DNA from: Thermoplasmata archaeon
GTDB taxonomy: Archaea; Thermoplasmatota; Thermoplasmata; Lutacidiplasmatales; UBA184
Reading direction: 5' to 3'
Length of the DNA: 64,000 bases
Assembly: GCA_021802125.1 (NCBI GenBank)
Contig: JAKAAX010000001.1
Location: 186,001-250,000 of the forward strand
Position numbers and translations under genes: made by a program. Below are positions 33,167 to 41,618 of this stretch, piece by piece. The notes under the pieces were generated by a model that saw only the letters and a list, made by a program, of their open reading frames with translations, was not told where the DNA came from and did not search any database. The number at the start of each line of letters is the position of its first letter. Position 1 is the stretch's first letter.

Positions 33167-34372
33167 ATGCCCGCGACTGGCTACGAGATCGCGGGAGAGC
33201 CGGCGGTCCTGGTGCGGGAGGGTGGGACGGAGTTCCTGCTTCCGGAGGCGACCCCGCGCACTTCCCTGCGCGGTCCCGCGCGGCGGGCGCCGGTCTTCTA
33301 CAACCCCGCCATGGCGCTCTCGCGCGACCTCCACGTCGCGGTGGTGCAGCGGCTCTCCCAGGTCATGGGCCGGCCCTTGGAGATCTGGGACGCGCTCGCC
33401 GCGAGCGGCATCCGCGGTCTGCGCGCGTTGAAGGAGACCGGCGGGGTCGCCTCTCTCCTCGCGACCGACCTCCAGCCGCACGCTGTCGAGGTGCTCCGGT
33501 CGAACCTGCAGCGGTCGGCTCCCTCCCACGTCCGCGCCACGGCCGTCTCGGCCGACGCCCACGAGGTCCCGCCGGGGGCCCCCTTCGACCTGGTCGATCT
33601 CGACCCGTACGGCACCCCGGCCCCGTTCATCCTGACCGCCGTCGAGGCGCTGCGGCCCGGAGGCGTCGTCGCAGTAACCGCGACGGACATGGCCGTGCTC
33701 GCGGGGGCCGAGCGCGAGGCGTGCCAGAGAAGGTACGGGGCGAGGCCCCTGCGGAACTACCTGTGCCGGGAGGCCGCGCTTCGGATCATCCTCGCCGAGG
33801 TCTCCCGCACCGCCGCGCGGAGGGGCCGGAGCGTCCACCCGCTGCTCTCCTACGAACGGGACCACCATGTCCGCGCCTACCTCCGCCTGGACGCCCTGCG
33901 CGGGGACGAGCCCTCGCCGGTCCGCAGCGTCCCTTTCGAGGGCTACCTCGGGCCGCCGCTGCTCCACGGCGTCAAGGGGGGTCCCCTCTGGACGGGACCG
34001 CTCCACGACGCGACCTTCGTGGACGGGCTGCGGCCTCCCTCGGAACCCGCCCGTCCGCTCGAGCTTGCCTCCTGGCTCGAGCGCCTCCGAGAAGAGTCGA
34101 AGGTGGACGCGCTCTTCTACTACGAGAGCGGGGAGGTCGGGCGCCTCCTGCACCTCACGAGCCAGCCCCCGCTCGAGAGCATCCTGGCCGAGCTCAAGGA
34201 GGGCGGATGGAAGGCCGCGCGGACCACCATGGAACCGTCCGGGTGGCGGACCGACGCCCCCTGGCCGGAGGTGGAGCGGTGCATCCGCCGGGCGGAGCGG
34301 CGACCCCCGCCTCCCGCCGGAGCGGCGCACGGGGCGACCGAGGCACCTGCGGGTCGCGCGACCGGGGCCTGA
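33167..34372 (+). CDS. trm1: tRNA (guanine26-N2)-dimethyltransferase Trm1
   Basis: 401 residues. Family features are VFYNPAMALSRDLHVAVVQ, SAM motif I (LEIWDALAASGIRGLRALKE), TDLQPHAVEVL, the catalytic DLVDLDPYGTPAPF and the C-terminal RNA-binding region (HPLLSYERDHHVRAYLRLD). Trm1 forms dimethylguanosine at position 26 of many tRNAs in archaea and eukaryotes. The C-terminal 25 residues are Pro/Ala-rich and unconserved. Length fits the archaeal family. Confidence 0.95.
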   Translation: MPATGYEIAGEPAVLVREGGTEFLLPEATPRTSLRGPARRAPVFYNPAMALSRDLHVAVVQRLSQVMGRPLEIWDALAASGIRGLRALKETGGVASLLATDLQPHAVEVLRSNLQRSAPSHVRATAVSADAHEVPPGAPFDLVDLDPYGTPAPFILTAVEALRPGGVVAVTATDMAVLAGAEREACQRRYGARPLRNYLCREAALRIILAEVSRTAARRGRSVHPLLSYERDHHVRAYLRLDALRGDEPSPVRSVPFEGYLGPPLLHGVKGGPLWTGPLHDATFVDGLRPPSEPARPLELASWLERLREESKVDALFYYESGEVGRLLHLTSQPPLESILAELKEGGWKAARTTMEPSGWRTDAPWPEVERCIRRAERRPPPPAGAAHGATEAPAGRATGA

Positions 34373-34399
34373 CCCGCCCCCCTCCTCAGGGAGGAGTCC

Positions 34400-35269
34400 T
34401 CAGGCCTCGGTCACTTTGCCGGTCGATTCCTCGCGGACCTGCAGACGGCCCACGACGATCCCGGGGGTCGGATGGGACCGGGCCAGGGAGAGCAGGCCGT
34501 CCGAGGCCAGGCCATCCGTCGCCAGGAACCCGAGGGAGAGGTACCACGCGGCCGGCGCGTAGACGAGGAGCGAGAGGAGCAGGTGGGACAGCCCCCCGTT
34601 CGTGAAGGGGAAGAGCGCGTAGAGCGCGGCGGTAACCCCTCCGACCAAGAGCAGCATCATCGTGAGCCAGAGCATCGGGAACTCCAGCGTGCCGACGATG
34701 TGCAGCCGGAGCCGGCCGAGAAGGTGGGGGGCCGCGGGGGAGAGCAGCAGCCCCAGCAAGACCCCCCCCAGCAGCACGTCCAGGAGGAAGCGCCCGGCGA
34801 GGACCGAGCCCTCGAACGGATCGGTGACTCCCCGGCGCTGGGATCCCGCCAGGTAGATTACCTCGAACACGAGGACGAGGGCGAAGAGCGTCAGGAACTT
34901 CGCCGTCCGTCCGTATCCCTCGGGGGTCTGGCCGAGGGGGGTCAGCACCACTCGCCTGGGCCAGAGCGGCAAGGAGGCGAGCAGGCGCAGGACGGTCCAC
35001 GGGGCGTAGGTGCCCAGGAACCGACCGGAGAGCCAGCCCACCGCGTACCAGACCGGGGAGAAGACCAGGATGGCGATCAGGAGGAGCCCCAGCAGGCCGT
35101 ACCCGATGAGAGGAGACCACGCGGCGGCGTGGAAGAAGCGGATCAGGAGGAGGTAGAGCACCACGAAGAGCGCGGGCACAGGCCATAGGAGCAGGGTCCT
35201 CAAGCGCGCGGACCGGGAAAGGGTCCCACCCGCTGCCGCGCCGGGGTGAAGTGGGTCAGGAGGGGTCAT
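34400..35269 (-). CDS. Polytopic membrane protein of unknown function
   Basis: 289 residues from the ATG at 35269 (MTPPDPLHPG), 17 bases after the helicase stop. Seven or eight hydrophobic segments are visible: LLLWPVPALFVVLYLLLIRF, SPLIGYGLLGLLLIAILVF, FLTLFALVLVFEVIYLAG, FLLDVLLGGVLLGLLLSP, FPMLWLTMMLLLVGGVTAAL and HLLLSLLVYAPAAWYLSLGF. A short soluble C-terminus follows (GIVVGRLQVREESTGKVTEA). The loop RRVVLTPLGQTPEGYGRTAKF is basic. No family is recognised. It follows lhr closely, so it may be co-transcribed, though a functional link is doubtful. Confidence 0.72.
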   Translation of the reverse strand: MTPPDPLHPGAAAGGTLSRSARLRTLLLWPVPALFVVLYLLLIRFFHAAAWSPLIGYGLLGLLLIAILVFSPVWYAVGWLSGRFLGTYAPWTVLRLLASLPLWPRRVVLTPLGQTPEGYGRTAKFLTLFALVLVFEVIYLAGSQRRGVTDPFEGSVLAGRFLLDVLLGGVLLGLLLSPAAPHLLGRLRLHIVGTLEFPMLWLTMMLLLVGGVTAALYALFPFTNGGLSHLLLSLLVYAPAAWYLSLGFLATDGLASDGLLSLARSHPTPGIVVGRLQVREESTGKVTEA

Positions 35270-35286
35270 CGTCCGTCCGTCGCTCC

Positions 35287-38133
35287 TCAGTCCCAGAAGG
35301 CCCGGGTCTGGGCGTACCTGCGCTCCGCCTTCAGGAGCTCCCCCAGCAGCTCGTCCTCGCTCCGATGATGTCCAGCGAGGATCCTCCTGGCGGTGTCCGG
35401 GCCCACCCCCCGGGCAGCGAGGGCGATGAGGGCGATCTCCCCGTGCGTCGCGAGGAGGTCCGCGGTCGTGTAGGCCGCCTGCATGAGCTTGCGTTCCTGC
35501 GCGCTCACCAGACGCCCGGAGGAGGCGTTCCGTCTTCGGCGGGACTTCAGGTACCGCCGCAGGATCCGCAGCTCCTCCTCGCGCCGGGGGGAGACGACCG
35601 CGGAGAGCGACCCCTTGCAGATCCGGCAGGCCGAGCCTCCGGCGGACCTCCAGCTGTCCGCCGTCACGGTCCGCTCGAAGCCGCAACGCACGCACACGAG
35701 CAGGAGCGGCTCCTTGCGGAGCCGTTCACGAACGGCCCGGAGCAGGGTGGGGGGTGGCACGTCCCCCATCTGCTGCCAGCGAAGCCGCTCCAGAACGCGG
35801 CTGCCGAGCGAGCCGGGGAGGGGAGGGACAAGGACGAACGTGAGCTCCCCCGTGCGATGCCGGCTTAGGACCTCGCGTGCCCGGTCCACGTCGTAGCGAT
35901 CGTGGAGGGTCTTCTCCAGCGCCTCCTCCCCCAGGGGCGTGCTCCGGCTCGCTTCCAGCAGGGGTTCGAGCGTCCGGAGCTGGCGGGCGTCGGCGCCGAG
36001 AGGCAGGAGGCCGAACTTCCTCGCGACGGTGGTGAAGCTCCACCGGTACTCCATTCCGGAGGGCACCATCCGCTCCAGGAGGCCCGGGACCGTGTCGGGG
36101 TCGACGTCCAGCAGCGAGGACACCTCCGTCGGAGCGGGGAGGGAGGGCAGCCCCACGACGAACCACGTGGGCTCGATGAGGAGCACGTCGGAGCGGACCC
36201 CGAACTTCGAGGTGGCGAGCCCGGCGAGGATCGTGGCGAGCGTCGCGTTGACCCGGGTGCCGAAGCAGGCTCCGACCACCATCATCCGGCCGTGCACCTC
36301 CACGGTGACGCGCCGGTCGGTGGGGAACTCCGGGAGCGCGCGGACCTGGAGGAGCCGACGCCGCAGCCGCTCCAGGGCCTCCGGCGACCCCGGGTAGGCC
36401 GCAGGCTCCCCCGCTCGACGCAGCCGTCCGATCTCCTGGGCGACATCGAAGGGGACGGGGATGTCCTCCCCCGCCCATCGCGGCTCCGCCCCGATCTCCT
36501 GGACGGCCTCGACGAGCAGTTCGTCCTCCCGGAACTCGACGACCCTCCACGTCGTGCCGTGGAGGAGGAACGTGAACTCCGGGTTCGCCAGCACCTGGGT
36601 CACGACGAACCGCTCGTCGAGGGTGCCCATGACCTTCCGCGAGCCCATGTCCCGCAGGGGGTAGGTCTTCTCCTCGGGGATGAGGGAGAGCGACGCGTAG
36701 AACCTCTGGAGCGTCCCCCGTCCGGGCCGGAACCTAGCTCCCTCGCGCCGGATCGAGCCCAGGCCCTCGAGGTACTCGGCGAGCTCGCGCACCTCCCCCA
36801 GGGAGAGGTCGCGCGTGGGGACGGAAGCGAGCAGCGTCGAGAGCGTCGCGTCCGCCGGCACGTCCTTCTCCGCCCTCAGGCAGGCGATGAGCTGCTGGGC
36901 GAGCGCGAGGCGGTTGCGGGGGCGGATCGCCACCGGCTCCACCTCCCGAGTGAGCACCCGGCGCCCGAGCACCAGGGACTCCTCGAGGTCCTCATCGTCG
37001 AGCGCGATCACCGTCCCGGAGGAGACCGCCCCCCGACGGTGCCCGGACCGGCCGATCCGTTGGAGCAGGCGCGAAGCCTGGTGGGGCGAGCCGAACTGGA
37101 CCACGTGGTCGGCGGCCCCGATGTCGATCCCGAGCTCCAGCGAGCTCGTGGCCACGAGCGCCCTCAGTTCACCGGAGCGGAACCGCTCCTCGGTCTCCTC
37201 CCGGACCTCGCGCGAGAGCGAGCCGTGGTGCACGGCGACGGGGAGGTCCGGGGCGAGGAGCCTCAGGCGGGCCGCGAGGGACTCCGCCGTGGGACGCGTA
37301 TTGACGAAGATGAGGGTGGACCGGTGGGTTTTCAGCTCCTCGACAACGGCCAGGAGCGCGGCGAGCAAGCCCTCGTCCGCCTTCAGGTCGCTCCGCAGCT
37401 TCGCGGGCAGCGCGGCGACCGCCTCGACGCTCGCCGGCGGCCGGACGCTCACCTTGAACTCCTTCACCGCGGGAGCGTTGACGACCTTGACCGCGGTGCG
37501 CGGGGAAAGGTAGGTGGCGATCTCCGGGGGGTTGCCGATGGTGGCCGAGAGGCCGATCCTGCGGACGTGGTGGCCCGCGAAGGCGTCCAGCCTGTCGAGG
37601 GAGACCGCGAGCTGGGCCCCCCGGTCGTTCGAGGCGAGCTCGTGGATCTCGTCCACGATCACGGCCCTCAGGTTGAGCAGACCCTTGCGGAGCTGCTTGC
37701 CCACGAGCAGGAGCTGCAGCGTCTCGGGGGTGGTCACCAGGAGGTCCGGAGGGGACGCGGACTGCCGCGCCCGCTCTCGAGTCGGCGTGTCGCCGTGCCG
37801 GACCGCGGCGCGCATGCCCAGGGACTCCATCCACCCGACCAGACGGCCGTCGAGGTCGCGATTGAGCGCCCGGAGGGGGGTGATGTAGAGGATGCCGATC
37901 GGAGGACGGGGGTCCTCCAGGAGCTCTCCCAGCAACGGGAGGAGGGCCGCCTCGGTCTTTCCCGTCCCCGTGGGGGCGACCAGGAGCGCTTCTTCCCCGG
38001 CCGCGAGGACCGGCCAGGCCGCCGTCTGGATCTCGGTGGGTTCGCGGATCCCCCGGGCCTCTGCGACGGCCCGCACGCGCGCGTGGAGGATCTCAGGTAG
38101 TCCGAGAGGGACGTCGGGGGTCGGAGGGCGCAT
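35287..38133 (-). CDS. lhr: Lhr-type DEAD/DEAH helicase
   Basis: 948 residues from the ATG at 38133 (MRPPTPDVPLGLPEILHARV). A Q-motif-like EPTEIQTAAWPVL precedes Walker A APTGTGKTE (about 53-61). Next are TPLRALNRDL, VTTPETLQLLL, the DEIHEL box and SATIGN. In the second RecA domain are LIFVNTRPTAESLAARL, VATSSLELGIDIG and RIGRSGHRRG. The winged-helix and Lhr-specific core follow, and near the C-terminus a zinc ribbon (CVRCGFERT ... CRICKGSL) and an HhH-like end (ALAARGVGPDTARRIL). It is a superfamily 2 3'-to-5' helicase linked to DNA repair and RNA processing in archaea. Confidence 0.93.
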   Translation of the reverse strand: MRPPTPDVPLGLPEILHARVRAVAEARGIREPTEIQTAAWPVLAAGEEALLVAPTGTGKTEAALLPLLGELLEDPRPPIGILYITPLRALNRDLDGRLVGWMESLGMRAAVRHGDTPTRERARQSASPPDLLVTTPETLQLLLVGKQLRKGLLNLRAVIVDEIHELASNDRGAQLAVSLDRLDAFAGHHVRRIGLSATIGNPPEIATYLSPRTAVKVVNAPAVKEFKVSVRPPASVEAVAALPAKLRSDLKADEGLLAALLAVVEELKTHRSTLIFVNTRPTAESLAARLRLLAPDLPVAVHHGSLSREVREETEERFRSGELRALVATSSLELGIDIGAADHVVQFGSPHQASRLLQRIGRSGHRRGAVSSGTVIALDDEDLEESLVLGRRVLTREVEPVAIRPRNRLALAQQLIACLRAEKDVPADATLSTLLASVPTRDLSLGEVRELAEYLEGLGSIRREGARFRPGRGTLQRFYASLSLIPEEKTYPLRDMGSRKVMGTLDERFVVTQVLANPEFTFLLHGTTWRVVEFREDELLVEAVQEIGAEPRWAGEDIPVPFDVAQEIGRLRRAGEPAAYPGSPEALERLRRRLLQVRALPEFPTDRRVTVEVHGRMMVVGACFGTRVNATLATILAGLATSKFGVRSDVLLIEPTWFVVGLPSLPAPTEVSSLLDVDPDTVPGLLERMVPSGMEYRWSFTTVARKFGLLPLGADARQLRTLEPLLEASRSTPLGEEALEKTLHDRYDVDRAREVLSRHRTGELTFVLVPPLPGSLGSRVLERLRWQQMGDVPPPTLLRAVRERLRKEPLLLVCVRCGFERTVTADSWRSAGGSACRICKGSLSAVVSPRREEELRILRRYLKSRRRRNASSGRLVSAQERKLMQAAYTTADLLATHGEIALIALAARGVGPDTARRILAGHHRSEDELLGELLKAERRYAQTRAFWD

Positions 38134-38349
38134 GTTCAACGAGGTGGGACCTCTGGACCTCAAAGCGAATAAGGCCGACCCAGAGGGCGTCCGGTCCGCG
38201 AGCACGGGAGGGCCTGGCCCCGCGGCCGACGGGAGGGCCGCGGCGGCGCTCGCGAGGGGGCAGCTCGGAAAGGATGGTCTGCCGCCCCCGAAGGGTCGGT
38301 TTCACGAACTCCTGGGAAACCTCTTGCCCCCTCAGTTCCTGGCTGGGGC

Positions 38350-39219
38350 GTGCCCGAGGCCGGAGCGCTCGACCAACGCATGGTGATCCTCGAGCGGAAG
38401 CTCCGGGAGATGGGGTCCGTGTTGGTCGCCTTCTCCGGGGGGGTGGACTCGGCCGTCGTGGCCGCCGCCGCCCATCGCGCGCTGGGGGAGAGGTCGCTCG
38501 CGGTCACCCTCGTCGGGCCGGCCGTGCCGAAGGAGGAGGTCGAGATGGCCGAGCGCGCAGCGCGCGCGATCGGGATACGCCATCTCCTCGAACCGCTGGA
38601 TCCCACGGCGGACCCCCGGTACACGGCGAATCCCCTCGACCGTTGCTATTTCTGCCGTTCGCAGGAAGGTGGACGCCTGAAGGAGATCGCCGAACGGCAG
38701 GGCTTTGCGACGGTCGTCGACGGCATCCACGCGGACGACCTGGGCGACGACCGGCCGGGAATGCGGGCCATGGGCGAGCTCGGAGTTCGCCACCCCCTCC
38801 TGGAGGCCGGGGCCGGGAAGTCGGACGTCCGGGAGATGGCCCGGGCGTGGGGACTCCCGAACCACGACGCTCCTTCGAACAGCTGTCTCGCCTCCCGGAT
38901 CGCCCACGGGGAGGCGATCTCCTCCGAGCTCCTGCAGCGCATCGACGCCGCCGAGGGGCTGCTCCGCGCCCACGGGTTCCGCCAGGTCCGCGTCCGCACC
39001 TCGCAGGGAAAGGCGCGCATCGAGGTCGGGCCGGAGGAGGTCCCCCGGTTCGGCGATCCGTTCCTCCGTGTGCAGATCGGCCAGGAACTCCTCGCCCTGG
39101 GGTTCTCCAACGTTTCCATCGACCCGCAGGGCTACCGCCCCGCGGGAACGCGGACGTGGGACGGACCCCAGGCCCCCGGGCCGGTCGCCCCGGGACCGGC
39201 GGGGAGCGGCGGCACGTGA
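38350..39219 (+). CDS. larE: LarE-type ATP-dependent sacrificial sulfur transferase
   Basis: 289 residues from a GTG at 38350 (an ATG at 38380 is an alternative). It has the PP-loop SGGVDSAVVAAAA at about 30-42. LarE family segments are NPLDRCYFCRSQEGGRLKEIA, VVDGIHADDLGDDRPGMRA, APSNSCLASRIAHGE and EGLLRAHGFRQVRVR. LarE adenylates and thiolates pyridinium dicarboxylate in making the nickel-pincer cofactor. Three cysteines are in place (CxxC and NSC), the pattern of members thought to carry an iron-sulfur cluster rather than sacrifice a cysteine. larB, larC and larA are not in the window. Its stop overlaps the uvrB start. Confidence 0.88.
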   Translation: MPEAGALDQRMVILERKLREMGSVLVAFSGGVDSAVVAAAAHRALGERSLAVTLVGPAVPKEEVEMAERAARAIGIRHLLEPLDPTADPRYTANPLDRCYFCRSQEGGRLKEIAERQGFATVVDGIHADDLGDDRPGMRAMGELGVRHPLLEAGAGKSDVREMARAWGLPNHDAPSNSCLASRIAHGEAISSELLQRIDAAEGLLRAHGFRQVRVRTSQGKARIEVGPEEVPRFGDPFLRVQIGQELLALGFSNVSIDPQGYRPAGTRTWDGPQAPGPVAPGPAGSGGT

Positions 39220-41270
39220 CGTCCTCCACCCTCGACGCGACCGTCGGAGCCAAGACGCCCAGCACGGAACTGGTCCACCAGCCCATGCCGGGGAAGTTCC
39301 GGCTCGAGTCCCCGCTCGAGCCCCGGGGAGACCAGCCTCAGGCCATCCGGCAGCTGGTCAAGGGCGTCAAGGACGGCACGCGCTATCAGACCCTCCTCGG
39401 GGTCACGGGCTCGGGCAAGACCTTCACCATGGCCCACGTGGTGGAGGCGCTGCAGCAACCGACCCTGGTCATCTCCCCCAACAAGACCCTCGCGGCCCAG
39501 CTGGTCAGCGAGTTCCGCGACGTGTTCCCTCACAACGCGGTCGAGTACTTTGTCAGCTACTACGACTACTACCAACCCGAGGCCTACGTTCCCCAGATCG
39601 ACCTCTACGTCGAGAAGGACGCGTCGATCAACGAGGAGATCGACCGGCTGCGCCACCGGGCGACGCAGGCGCTGCTCACCCGCCGGGACGTCATCATCGT
39701 GGCCTCCGTGAGCTGCATTTACGGTCTCGGCTCTCCGGAGGACTACCGCGCCCAGGTGCTGACGCTTCGCAAGGGCGAATCCTGGTCCCGCCGTGACCTC
39801 CTGCAGAAGCTCGTCTCCATGCGCTACCAGCGCAACGACACGGAGCTCAAGCGCGGACGCTTCCGGGTGCGCGGCTCGACGATCGACCTCATGGGTGCAG
39901 CGGAGGCCGGCCACCGCCTCGTGTTCGAAGGGGACCTGCTCGAGGAGATCCTCGGGTTCGATCCGGTGACGGGGGAGGACCGGGCCCCGGTGGAGCAGTT
40001 GCAGGTCTTCCCGGCGACGCACTTCCTCACGCCCCAGGAATCCCTCCAGGACGCGCTCGCCGAGGTGGAGAAGGAGCTGGACCTGCGGTACCGCGAGCTC
40101 CACGCTTCGGGGAAGCTTCTGGAGGCTCAGCGGCTGAAGAGCCGGACCGAGTACGACCTGGAGATGATCCGGGAGGTCGGCTACTGCAACGGGATCGAGA
40201 ACTATTCCCGCCACCTGACGCGACGCCAGCCGGGAGAGGCGCCCTACACGCTCCTCGATTTCTTCCCGAAGGACGCGCTCGTCTTCGTCGACGAATCGCA
40301 CGTGACGCTCCCGCAGATCCGGGGGATGTACGAGGGCGACAGGAGCCGCAAGGACAACCTGGTCGAGTTCGGTTGGCGCCTCCCTTCCTGCCGCGACAAC
40401 CGCCCGCTCAAGTGGCCGGAGTTCCTCCAACGCACGCACCAGATGATCTTCGTCTCGGCGACGCCGGGACCGATCGAACACAAGCTCTCGGGGGACCAGG
40501 TGGCCGAGCAGATCATCCGACCCACGGGGCTCGTCGACCCTCCGATCGAGGTCCGCCCGATCAAGGGGCACATGACGGACCTCGTGCAGGAGCTCCGCGC
40601 GCGCGTGGAGAAGGGCCAGCGCTGCCTGGTCACCACCCTCACCAAATCGACCGCAGAGGAGCTCGCGAACTACCTCGCCGGCCTCCACCTGAAGGTCCGC
40701 TACCTCCACAGCGACGTCGAGACGCTCAAACGGGTGGAGATCCTGCGCGACCTCCGGCTCGGCCGCTTCGACATCCTGGTGGGGATCAACCTGCTACGGG
40801 AGGGCCTGGACCTCCCCGAGGTCAGCCTGGTCGCCATTCTTGACGCCGACAAGGAGGGATACCTCCGTTCGGAGACCTCGCTCATCCAGACCTCCGGCCG
40901 AGCCTCGCGCAACTTGGACGGGAAGGTGATCCTCTACGCGGACCGGATCACAGGGTCCATGGCCCGTGCGATGCAGGAGACCGCCAGACGGCGCGAGAAG
41001 CAGCTTGCCTACAACCGGGCCCACGGGATCGTGCCGGCGACCATCGTGAAGGAGGTCCACAGCCTCCTCGAAGGGGAGGAGGATGCGCCGAGCGGCGAGC
41101 TCTCCACGAGCGGCCTCGGCAAGAAGTGGAAGGAGCGCCTCCCGATGCTGCTCGCGAACCTCGAAGAGGAGATGCGTCTCGCCGCGGACCGCCTGGAGTT
41201 CGAGAAGGCGGGCAGGATCCGCGACCGGATCCGCGCGCTCCAGAAGGAAGCCGGGCTCAAGCCTCGGTGA
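39216..41270 (+). CDS. uvrB: Excinuclease ABC subunit UvrB
   Basis: 684 residues from a GTG overlapping the larE stop (GTGA). Family features are GKFRLESPLEPRGDQPQAIR, Walker A LLGVTGSGKTFTMA and the beta-hairpin YYDYYQPEAYVPQIDLYVEKD that grips the damaged strand. Then come DEIDRL-type sequence, FVDESHVTLPQIRGMY (DESH box), INLLREGLDLPEVSLVAILD and QTSGRASRNLDGKVILYAD. The C-terminal UVR motif is RLEFEKAGRIRDRIRALQKE. It verifies damage and loads UvrC in nucleotide excision repair. UvrABC in archaea is generally considered of bacterial origin. uvrA and uvrC are not seen here. Confidence 0.97.
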   Translation: MTSSTLDATVGAKTPSTELVHQPMPGKFRLESPLEPRGDQPQAIRQLVKGVKDGTRYQTLLGVTGSGKTFTMAHVVEALQQPTLVISPNKTLAAQLVSEFRDVFPHNAVEYFVSYYDYYQPEAYVPQIDLYVEKDASINEEIDRLRHRATQALLTRRDVIIVASVSCIYGLGSPEDYRAQVLTLRKGESWSRRDLLQKLVSMRYQRNDTELKRGRFRVRGSTIDLMGAAEAGHRLVFEGDLLEEILGFDPVTGEDRAPVEQLQVFPATHFLTPQESLQDALAEVEKELDLRYRELHASGKLLEAQRLKSRTEYDLEMIREVGYCNGIENYSRHLTRRQPGEAPYTLLDFFPKDALVFVDESHVTLPQIRGMYEGDRSRKDNLVEFGWRLPSCRDNRPLKWPEFLQRTHQMIFVSATPGPIEHKLSGDQVAEQIIRPTGLVDPPIEVRPIKGHMTDLVQELRARVEKGQRCLVTTLTKSTAEELANYLAGLHLKVRYLHSDVETLKRVEILRDLRLGRFDILVGINLLREGLDLPEVSLVAILDADKEGYLRSETSLIQTSGRASRNLDGKVILYADRITGSMARAMQETARRREKQLAYNRAHGIVPATIVKEVHSLLEGEEDAPSGELSTSGLGKKWKERLPMLLANLEEEMRLAADRLEFEKAGRIRDRIRALQKEAGLKPR

Positions 41271-41459
41271 AGCGCGAGTCCCCTCGGGAGGACCGCGAGT
41301 CTTCCGCCGCGCGTCGAGGACTCGGAAGGCCGGAGACGAGGGAGGGATCACCGGTCGGCGTGGTCCATTTCCCATCTGCGGAGGGCCAGAGACCGAACGA
41401 CTCCCCCCGAGGACGGGCGCCGGACCCAAGGAGCCCCTTCGAGGGGGGCCCCCGGGCAA
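41271..41459. other. Spacer between uvrB and the thiamine operon promoter
   Basis: About 190 bases of GC-rich sequence with no gene seen. A CCCCT-TCG-AGGGG hairpin (41434-41446) may mark the 3' end of the larE-uvrB transcript. Confidence 0.4.
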
Positions 41460-41469
41460 CCCTATTAGT
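41460..41469 (+). promoter_or_regulatory. Candidate TATA box of the thiamine-transport operon
   Basis: CCCTATTAGT is the only A/T-rich element in a 190-base GC-rich stretch. It ends about 18-25 bases before the first paired base of the TPP aptamer, so transcription would begin right at the riboswitch. Confidence 0.5.
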
Positions 41470-41486
41470 CCCCCGCCGTTCGAGGC

Positions 41487-41580
41487 CCCCTGCTGGGGGA
41501 GCCATCATGCGGCTGAGAGGACAGACCTTGTCTGTCGACCCCTCGAACCTGATCCGGGTAATGCCGGCGCAGGGAAGACG
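41487..41580 (+). ncRNA. TPP riboswitch (THI element)
   Basis: All conserved TPP-aptamer parts are present in order. The P2/P3 strand GGGGGAGCC is followed by loop ATCATGC, then GGCTGAGA with the core CTGAGA at 41513-41518. An extra hairpin follows (GACAGA/TCTGTC, 41520-41536), then the returning P2 strand CCCC. After that comes ACCTGATCCGGGTAATGCCGGCG (41547-41569, the pyrophosphate-binding P4/P5 side, shown here as its parts ACCTGAT, the CCGG stem and GCCGGCG) and AGGGAAG (41571-41577). It lies 39 bases before thiB. TPP riboswitches are known from Thermoplasma relatives. The classical P1 is weak, but GCTGG (41492-41496) can pair with CCAGC (41585-41589) downstream. Confidence 0.93.
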
Positions 41581-41601
41581 ATGGCCAGCGTAGAGGGTTC
41601 C

Positions 41602-41616
41602 CCCGCAGAAGGCGGG
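41602..41616 (+). promoter_or_regulatory. Hairpin immediately before the thiB start codon
   Basis: CCCGC-AGAAG-GCGGG forms a 5-bp GC stem ending two bases before the ATG at 41619. It covers the only purine-rich sequence that could serve as ribosome-binding site. It is a plausible expression platform for translational control by the TPP riboswitch. Confidence 0.4.
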
Positions 41617-41618
41617 AC

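Noticed and set aside
36815..37513. Plus-strand frames inside the Lhr helicase
   Set aside because: The opposite strand has complete helicase motifs, and the plus-strand product is Ser/Arg-rich without domains.
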